DNA of 64,000 bases from Ashinkailepas kermadecensis (Eukaryota > Arthropoda > Thecostraca > Neolepadidae): positions 62,001 to 126,000 of the forward strand of contig JAOTOM010005141.1 of the NCBI GenBank assembly GCA_034440615.1, in the 5' to 3' direction. The position numbers and the translations under genes are program-made. This document shows positions 56,300 to 64,000 of the stretch, in pieces. Position 1 is the first letter of the stretch. Each line of letters opens with the position of its first letter. The notes below the pieces were generated by a model. That model saw only the letters and a program-made list of their open reading frames with translations. It did not search any database and was not told the DNA's origin.

Positions 56300-57290
56300 A
56301 AATTGGTGAGGAGAGGTACATTTTGTCGTGCTGCGGACCTCTTTAACACGCGCCCTGGAGGGCCTCTGAAAATTACACCCCCATAAGATCTCGGCTCCTA
56401 TTAAAGCAGGAGGAACGAAATTCGCAGGGTGGATGGGTACGGTAGTGAACTCCATTGCGTGCAAATTTAATGACCTTAGGTTCAAGGTCAAATGAGGTCA
56501 CATTTGTCAAAATTTTGCTGTTTTGCGAGGCTTGGCTTGTCATTGTTATGGATCGCTGTCATTGTTTTTAAATGTTCAAAAATGGGCATCAATGATGTTT
56601 TGGACATTATTAATGATGCAATACGGATGCTAGACCCGACATTTGACCTCAGGTCACCTATATAGCAGCACTTTATCAGGTCAATTACCTGTTCCAGTTA
56701 CCGGAACCGGGCCGCCCGCCCGACTGCTCCGTCGGGCAGCTCGGCGCAATCGGCTTTGCGAAGAAAGGAGTGAAGTACATGAATAAAGTATGGAAACGCA
56801 ATGACAAACAGTACAAATGACAAACAGTAGTGCATTTATGACAACATTCCAGTTGACCAAGTTTGGTTCCATTAACCTGTCATGAACTTGACCTAACATG
56901 ACCTTGAAACTATATAGCATATCAATATACATCAAACAAGTCGCTAGTGTTGCCAAGAACACTTCCCTTTTGTGAATATACGGGAAGCGCATTAGCGCCG
57001 ATTTTTGTGGTCTGGCGCTACGAATTTTTTTTTACTTTAACGGCCCCTAACTCGAAAATTGTCAGCCGATTTCCATTTTCTTGATTTAAATGACGTGCCG
57101 GTTATTTCTAAGTAGGTACGCAGAAAATCGCGTATATCGACCGGTAAAATCTGGAGTTGTGTACGAAAAACCGGAGGGGTGGGCGGATTTCGCCCCCCCC
57201 CCCTCCAGTGTGCGTGTTAAGCGGTAGTTACTAGCTTATTCGCTATTCGTATCTGCACTTACGATGACATTAGATCTCGGGGCGGGGATG
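56300..57290. other. No gene seen; dispersed repeat at 56420-56500
   Basis: AT-rich sequence. The gtagtgaactc ... aaatgaggtcaca segment is shared with 29630-29745. Confidence 0.4.
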
Positions 57291-57295
57291 TGTTT

Positions 57296-57478
57296 AAAGG
57301 GGTTAAAGAGTGGTTAAAGTGTTGAGCTCTGTGTCCGAAAGGTCCCAGATTTAACACTCGCACCACTCGGGACATTTCCCAATCCCGCGGCCCACCGGCG
57401 AGACAGCGTGGGCGCGCCATTAGCCGCGATTGTGCATAAAATGCGTCGAGAACCACCCAATATAAAAACATAAGATCT
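57296..57478 (+). mobile_element. SINE family 3, longer copy
   Basis: ggggttaaagagtggttaaa gtgttgagctctgtgtccga aaggtcccagatttaacact is tRNA-like (B-box region ggtcccagatttaacac). The body ... cgcgccattagccgcgattg ... gagaaccacccaatataaaa matches 31480-31615. Confidence 0.65.
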
Positions 57479-58029
57479 CGTCCCGGATGGGCGAAGTTCT
57501 CATGATTCTTTGCTCCAAAACTTAGTTGGTAATGCGACAGCGATTCTCCAGAACATGTTAATCGCGAATGTTGTTTTAATATCATGCCAATGGTTCAAAG
57601 TAAGCAGCGACCATAAATAATGCAATGCTTTTTTATCGCTTAGAAGTTTCAATGCACTTCGGTGTTCAGTAGACTTCCTTTTTTTCTGAGCCAAGGTGTA
57701 GTGTATTCAAGTGTGTGTGCTCCACTTTCGGTGGTTATGGGTGATTGCAAACAAGCGTGCTAACATAGGGGCCGGGATAGATGAACTACTTGGGAAAAGA
57801 TATGCGTGAAAGTGGCAGCCGTCCCTCAGAAGTGTACGCAACGATATCCCCGATAACGTACTTGCTCACGTCAGCTTTACAGCAGAATCAGGACTTTAAA
57901 ACAACAGCGCGGTTGTCTACTAGAGATAGCGAATCAGATAACACCATGTGTTTGTTGCGGCATACGTGCGGCTTTATCTGGAGGCTTTCTCTCCGGTAAG
58001 CGGGTACTTGATGTCCAACTCTAGTATGT

Positions 58030-58395
58030 CTCATGGAGGCCAACACACAGTGGACAATGTCTGCTGGAGGCCGACACACAGTGGACAATGTCTGCTGGAG
58101 GCCGACACACAGTGGACAATGTCTGCTGGAGGCCGACACACAGTGGACAATGTCTGCTGGAGGCCGACACACAGTAGACAATGTCTGCTGCAGGCCGACA
58201 CACAGTGGACAATGTCTGCTGGAGGCCGACACACAGTGGACAATGTCTGCTGGAGGCCGACACACAGTCGACAATGTCTGCTGGAGGCCGACACACAGTG
58301 GACAATGTCTGCTGGAGACCGACACACAGTGGGCAATGTCTGCTGGAGGCTGACACACAGTGGACAATGTCTGCTGGAGGCCGACACACAGTGGG
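58030..58395. repeat. 31-bp minisatellite, about 12 copies
   Basis: The unit is ggaggccgacacacagtgga caatgtctgct (31 bp). Confidence 0.95.
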
Positions 58396-58965
58396 AGGTA
58401 ACCTTACAAATGTACGTCAAGCAAATGTAGGCATGACAGATGGACGTACGCAAAGGTACGTAAGCGCAGCTGTTCGTATGGCAAATGTACGTTTGCGCAA
58501 ATGTGCGTAAGCGCAAAAGTACGTATGCGCAAATGTGCGTAAGCACAAATGTACGTAAGCGCAAATGTATGCAAGCACAAAAGTACGTAAGCGCAAATGT
58601 ACACATGCGTAAAAGTACTTAAGCGCAGAAGTACGTATGCGCAAATGTGCTTAAGCGCAAATGTACGTAAGGGCAAAACTACGTAAGCGCAAAATTACCT
58701 ATGCGCAAATGTACGTAAGCGCAAACGTACTTGAACGTAAAAGTAAGAGCAAATGTACACAAGCGTAAAAGTATATGAGAGCAAATGTGCGTATGAGCCA
58801 ATTTACGTACATTGACGCATACGTACCTTTGCGTTTGCGCACATTTGGTTAGGTGCATATGCAATACATACATTTACTTTTACCTACATTTCATCTTACG
58901 TACATTTATCATGAGTACATTTGTCTATGTACTTTTGTACTCAGGCGTATCTGTGCTTACGTACA
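58395..58965. repeat. ~16-bp minisatellite (aagcgcaaatgtacgt) with an internal inversion
   Basis: About 25 imperfect units in one direction to about 58805, then units in the opposite sense (tacgtacatttgc) to about 58965. The junction is palindromic. Confidence 0.85.
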
Positions 58966-59109
58966 TTTGCCACTGGCGCCATTACATTGTAGCATTGAAT
59001 GCTTCGGTTAAAACACGTCTAGGTCCTCACTGCTGCGGACCATCGGCGGATCGCGGACGCAATGCAGGCCAAGCACAGATTGATCAGAGAAGAGCCACGA
59101 GTGATGTGT

Positions 59110-59330
59110 CCGGTGGCCAGACTGGCCAGCGGATCTGGCTGACCGTCCGGTGGCCAGACTGACCAGCGGATCTGGCTGACCGTCCGGTGGCCAGACTGAC
59201 CAGGGGACCTGGCTGACCGTCTGGTGGCCAGACTGGTCAGCGGATCTGGCTGACCGTCCGGTGGCCAGACTGACCAGCGGATCTTGCTGACCGTCCGGTG
59301 GTCAGACTGACCAGCGGACCTGGCTGATAG
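59110..59330. repeat. 37-bp minisatellite, about 6 copies
   Basis: The unit is gtccggtggccagactgacc agcggatctggctgacc (37 bp). Confidence 0.93.
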
Positions 59331-59339
59331 GCTGTGGCC

Positions 59340-60145
59340 CTAGTTGACCTGGCTGATAGGCTGTGGCCCTAGTTGGCGCACTGGCCAGGTCAGCTCTTAA
59401 GGCTCAACTTGCGCTTGCATCCGGTCCTTGTAACTGTGCGCTACTGTCACCATTCATGGGACTTGGGTCGGGCGGATCAAGTCGGCATCAGCAATTATCA
59501 GAGACGGAGACACCTTCTGACTGCTAGTACGCCATCATGAGTTTATTTCACAGATTGCATGAATAAGTAAATAATTCTTGACCAGCCTCCTATGCTCAGG
59601 ATACACCGGATACACACGCACATTCGGACAGCGCATTTGGAATTAAATGTAAGCGTAACATTAAACCCACGCCATAAAAATATAATTTGCGGATCAGCTG
59701 ACAGTTCAGCTCAGTTATCGTGGTATGTTGGCATCACATTCACCACGATTGGTCGTCATTTGTCAGTTATTGCCGTATTCAACACACCCCTCATTGGAGA
59801 CTCTGACTCACACACATGATCCACCCCCACTGGTAGCCTCGCACGTGCATTCCTCTCCAGTGAGATTGCCAATCTATTTCCTCATCTGCTGGTCCGTAAA
59901 TTCACAATTCACTCACATGTGGTCCACAGTTTCGCCGCTCACCCACAGGTCCATAAGTTCACGGTTTACCCAGAGATGGTCCACAAGTTCAATGGTCACC
60001 ACCGCTGGCTCACAAGTTCACCGCTCACATTTTGTCCCACAAGTGCATCCGTCATCTGCTGGTTCATCAGCTGAGCATTCGCTAGAAGGTTCACCGGCTC
60101 AATTGTGAAGCAGCTCGGTAACGTCCACGATATCAACATTAGCGT
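59340..60145. other. No gene seen
   Basis: Includes weak repeats of tccacaagttcac at 59890-60040. Confidence 0.4.
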
Positions 60146-60149
60146 CGGC

Positions 60150-60385
60150 GAGACTTCCAGCGCCGACTAATGGTGCTAGGCGGGTACAGTTCTGACCTCA
60201 GCCCAGCGCGGACTAGTGGTGCTAGGCGGGTACGGTTCTGACTTAAGAGCAACGCGAACTAATGGTGCTAGGCTGGTGCGGTTCTGACCCCAGCCCAGCG
60301 CTGACTAATGGTGCTAGGCGGGTACGGTTCTGACCTCAGCCCAGCGCGGACTAATGATGCTAGGCGGCTACGGTTCTGACTTCAG
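60150..60385. repeat. ~46-bp minisatellite, about 5 copies
   Basis: The unit is ggtgctaggcgggtacggtt ctgacctcagcccagcgcgg actaat. Confidence 0.9.
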
Positions 60386-60828
60386 ACCAGGGACAGGTCA
60401 GCAATAAGGGCTGGGAGCAGCTTCATGCAGTCCACCGTACATATCTGTTGGATGTCCGTCCTCTCACATGTCAGCTTCTCCTGCACTCGCAACATGGGCT
60501 CCCTGCCGCGTGGCTCGCCACGCCGGAAAGCATGTCTGTTTGGCCAGGGGCATGGCTGCCCCCAGTGTACCGGTACTCCGCACCTGAGCTACTATGCATT
60601 TCAAGCCGTTTGACGCCCTGATTTCCTGGAATAACATATGACAAGTACATTCTACATCAATGATGTTTTGGAAGTGGGCGGCAGTTCAAAGACAGTCGGA
60701 ATTTGTCTTCCCATTGTGGTTTGCTGTAGAACAAAAAGGGTAAATTTGTTGTATTGTAACACCCAACCTAAGATGCTATAAGGTGTTTTATGAATTCTGG
60801 ATGTTTTTTTTTCAGTGCAGCATATATG

Positions 60829-61085
60829 GATGATGAAGATAATGTCATCACTCATTTCTTCTGCAAATGCTCATTTTTCAGTTGACGAGCAAAATAACAC
60901 AAAAAGAGGCTTGCGGTTCCGTAATATAGCATAAAAATCATGATAAAACAGTTCATAAAAATTTAAGATGTCTTAACCTGACCTAGCCTACCTCTCTTTC
61001 AAGAAAAATGTCCCCCCCTCCCCCAACTGGAAGCGTTCCAAAAAATGTTCTCAAAGATTTCCAACAAAAAAAAACCTAACGCAAC
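60829..61085. mobile_element. Truncated second copy of the 31895-32427 MITE family
   Basis: atgatgaagataatgtcatc ... tctgcaaatgc, gagcaaaataacac, gaggcttgcggttccgtaat atagcat, then taacctgacctagcctacct matches the left half of the 31.9-kb element in order. The right TIR was not found. Confidence 0.65.
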
Positions 61086-61579
61086 CTCATTGACTAGTCA
61101 TTGACTAGCCATGACATTGACAAGATTAGCGTCATTAACACGACTCTGGCTCGTGTGTTGAGGCTCCCGGACAGCAGTCTCAGCTCCGCCCACTAACGCG
61201 CGGTCAGCCAGCCATGGGCACCATTGACCCTGCTCGAGTCACAAGCATTGCCGACGAGCACTCAGTCGACCGAGAAGCGTGGACGGGACTTCGCTCTGAC
61301 GTAACTGCTAGCCTCTGTCACGAAAGCGATACCACCGCGCTTTTTTAACATTGCGGATCCATGACAAGTTCCCTAAGCACTCGAGCAACATTGATGCGCC
61401 CTAATAATAAAAGTCCTGGTCTGTCGAAAAGTCCATTACCAAAACATCATTAATGTGAGTTTTTTTTGTGTCTGAAATTATCTCCCCAACCCTCCTCCAA
61501 AGAAAAGCATGGCGGCAAAGAGATTGAAATACGCATTGCATGGTAGGGCTGTCATGGTGCCGGCAGGCGTGCCGTGCCA

Positions 61580-61610
61580 CTGTGTCTCGACAGCGGCGGC
61601 GGCGGCGGCA

Positions 61611-61642
<32 letters not shown>

Positions 61643-61690
61643 AGCGGCGGCAGCAGTAGTGGTGCAAGCGGCGGCGGCAGCAGCCCTCCC
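61580..61690. repeat. GGC/GCA trinucleotide repeat tract
   Basis: ggcggcggcggcagcggcgg and relatives, over 100 bp, giving Ala, Gly or Arg homopolymer frames. No exon context was established. Confidence 0.85.
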
Positions 61691-61759
61691 TCACGAACCG
61701 AACGGTTGCTGGTCGTCGGATGGTTTGTCGCGCGGATCCTCCGGCTGCCAGAGTCGAGC

Positions 61760-63598
61760 CGACACCTGACTGCTGCTGGCCGACAGGGGCCGCTCCTGAG
61801 ACCAGGAGAGGGAGTGGCCGCGCAGCTGACTGCCGTCTGTTGGGAGGCCGGCAGGGGTCAGACACACCAGGAGACACCCGTGAGGTCGTACCTCTGACAC
61901 AGCTGACCGCTGCCTGGTGGCTGCTGCTGGCCGACAGGGGCCGCTCCTGAGACCAGGAGAGGGAGTGGCCGCGCAGCTGACTGCCGTCTGTGGGGAGGCC
62001 GGCAGGGGTCAGACACACCAGGAGACACTCGTGAGGTCGGACCTCTGACACAGCTGACCGCTGTCTGTGGGGAGGCCGGCAGGGGTCAGACACACCAGGA
62101 GACACTCGTGAGGTCGGACCTCTGACACAGCTGACCGCTGTCTGTGGGGAGGCCGGCAGGGGTCAGACACACCAGGAGACACTCGTGAGGTCGGACCTCT
62201 GACACAGCTGACCGCTGTCTGTGGGGAGGCCGGCAGGGGTCAGACACACCAGGAGACGCTCATAAGGTCGGACCTCTAGCACAGCTGACCGCTGTCTGTG
62301 GGGAGGCCGGCAGGGGTCAGACACACCAGGACACACTCGTGAGGTCGGACCTCTGACACAGCTGACCGCTGTCTGTGGGGAGGGCGGCAGGGGTCAGACA
62401 CACCAGGAGACACTCGTGAGGTCGGACCTCTGACACAGCTGACCGCTGTCTGTGGGGAGGCCGGCAGGGGTCAGACACACCAGGAGACACTCGTGAGGTC
62501 GGACCCCTGACGCAGCTGACTGCCGTCTATAGGGAGGGCGGTAGGGGTCAGACAAACCAGAAAACACTCATGAGGTCGGACCTCTAACGCAGCTGACTGC
62601 CGTCTATAGGGAGGCCGGCAGGGGTCAGACACACCAGGAGACGCTCGTGAGGTCGGACCCCTGACACAGCTGACTGCCGTCTGTAGGGAGGCCGGCAGGG
62701 GTCAGACAAACCAGGAGACACTCATAAGGTCGGACCTCTAGCACAGCTGACCGCTGTCTGTGGGGAGGCCGGCAGGGGTCAGACAAACCAGGAGACACTC
62801 GTGAGGTCGGACCCCTGACGCAGCTGACTGCCGTCTATAGGGAGGGCGGCAGGGGTCAGACACACCAGGAGACGCTCGTGAGGTCGGACCTCTAGCACAG
62901 CTGACCGCTGTCTGTGGGGAGGGCGGCAGGGGTCAGACACACCAGGAGACGCTTGTGAGGTCGGACCTCTAGCATAGCTGACCGCTGTCTGTGGGGAGGC
63001 CGGCAGGGGTCAGACACACCAGGAGACACTCGTGAGGTCGGACCCCTGACGCAGCTGACCTGCCGTCTATAGGGAGGGCGGCAGGGGTCAGACACACCAG
63101 GAGACGCTCGTGAGGTCGGACCTCTAGCACAGCTGACCGCTGTCTGTGGGGAGGCCGGCAGGGGTCAGACACACCAGGAGACACTCGTGAGGTCGGACCC
63201 CTGACGCAGCTGACTGCCGTCTATAGGGAGGGCGGTAGGGGTCAGACAAACCAGGAAACACTCATGAGGTCGGACCTCTAACGCAGCTGACTGCCGTCTA
63301 TAGGGAGGGCGGCAGGGGTCAGACACACCAGGAGACGCTCGTGAGGTCGGACCTCTAGCACAGCTGACCGCTGTCTGTGGGGAGGCCGGCAGGGGTCAGA
63401 CATACCAGGAGACACCCGTGAGGTCGGACCTCTAGCACAGCTGACCGCTGTCTGTGGGGAGGCCGGCAGGGGTCAGACATACCAGGAGACACCCGTGAGG
63501 TCGGACCTCTGACACAGCTGACCGCTGTCTGTGGGGAGGGCGGCAGGGGTCAGACACACCAGGAGACACTCGTGAGGTCGGACCTCTGACACAGCTTA
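61760..63598. repeat. 77-bp minisatellite, about 21 copies, with a longer 5' unit
   Basis: The unit is gacacagctgaccgctgtct gtggggaggccggcaggggt cagacacaccaggagacact cgtgaggtcggacctct (77 bp). Two main variants (ccgctgtctgtgggg and ctgccgtctataggg) are interspersed. At 61760-61990 a longer unit with ctgctgctggccgacagggg occurs twice. Blocks at 62514-62600 and 63201-63300 share private variants, so block duplication has occurred. Confidence 0.95.
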
Positions 63599-63819
63599 TT
63601 AAGGATGCTAAGTTTCGCTGCAATGCGCATGTGCGTATATATGTGAGTCAAACATGAATCACTGATTTATAAAATATGACAGTAAGTATCTTTTTCTAAC
63701 TTTGAGTCGTTCCCGGATCGTGAAGATCAATTTAACGTTTAATATCTCTGCAATGATTGACCACCAGGAAATACAGGCCTTTTTGAACTGTGCAACTAAA
63801 TATCTTGGTTTAGATCATG

Positions 63820-63952
63820 TAGAACACTGATGAGCATATGGATATCGGAGATGAGCAAATGGATATCAGTGATGAGCATATGGTTATCAGTGATGAGCAT
63901 GTGGTTATCAGTGATGAGCATATGGACATCAGTGATGAGTATATGAAGTAGA
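63820..63952. repeat. ~21-bp minisatellite, about 6 copies
   Basis: The unit is gatatcagtgatgagcatat g with variants. Confidence 0.88.
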
Positions 63953-64000
63953 AGTGCATAATCCATAATTTTCGACCACTTAGCCTATATTTGATGAAGG

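Overview
This is a gene-poor but intron-rich window from a nuclear genome of an animal, very probably an invertebrate. Coding exons are short, GC-rich and bounded by GT/AG splice sites. Introns and flanks carry tRNA-derived SINEs, a Jockey/I-type LINE, a Ty3/gypsy remnant, MITE-like elements and more than thirty minisatellite arrays. Nothing bacterial was seen: no operons and no Shine-Dalgarno sites. The exact lineage cannot be fixed from the sequence; a crustacean or another marine invertebrate is a guess. The long open frames over most of the window come from arrays whose unit length is divisible by three, and are not genes.

Layout. At the left edge (237-392, +) is what looks like the last coding exon of an unidentified gene that begins outside the window. 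From 27719 down to 7124 (minus strand) I could assemble a CCDC177-like coiled-coil protein gene from twelve exons. Splice phases agree at every junction except the one between exons 4 and 5, where an exon is missing from my model. From 36104 to 43816 (plus strand) lies a six-exon gene for a golgin-45/BLZF1-like Golgi protein, with all phases matching and the family C-terminus intact. The two genes are divergent. The 8.4 kb between them holds a Ty3/gypsy integrase relic, a long-TIR MITE, tRNA-like sequences and microsatellites. From 48.7 to 53.6 kb is a decayed Jockey/I-type LINE with ORF1, endonuclease and reverse transcriptase. From 53.6 kb to the end are mostly minisatellites and dispersed repeats, with one unconfirmed ORF at 54475.

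The most striking feature is the relation between genes and satellites. Ten of the eleven modelled introns of the CCDC177-like gene, and most introns of the BLZF1-like gene, contain a minisatellite. Many of these arrays abut an exon directly. In several the repeat unit contains the splice site itself plus flanking exon bases: the donor of exon 10, the acceptor of exon 12, the donor of exon 9, the acceptor of exon 7, and the acceptor plus first codons of BLZF1 exon 2. The exon-intron boundaries appear to have been repeatedly amplified.

Two SINE families with different tRNA-like heads share one central domain. Three copies of one family have clear 13-15 bp target-site duplications. A 430-bp MITE at 22277-22706 is flanked by TAA duplications, and a tandem copy of its empty insertion site survives 80 bp away.
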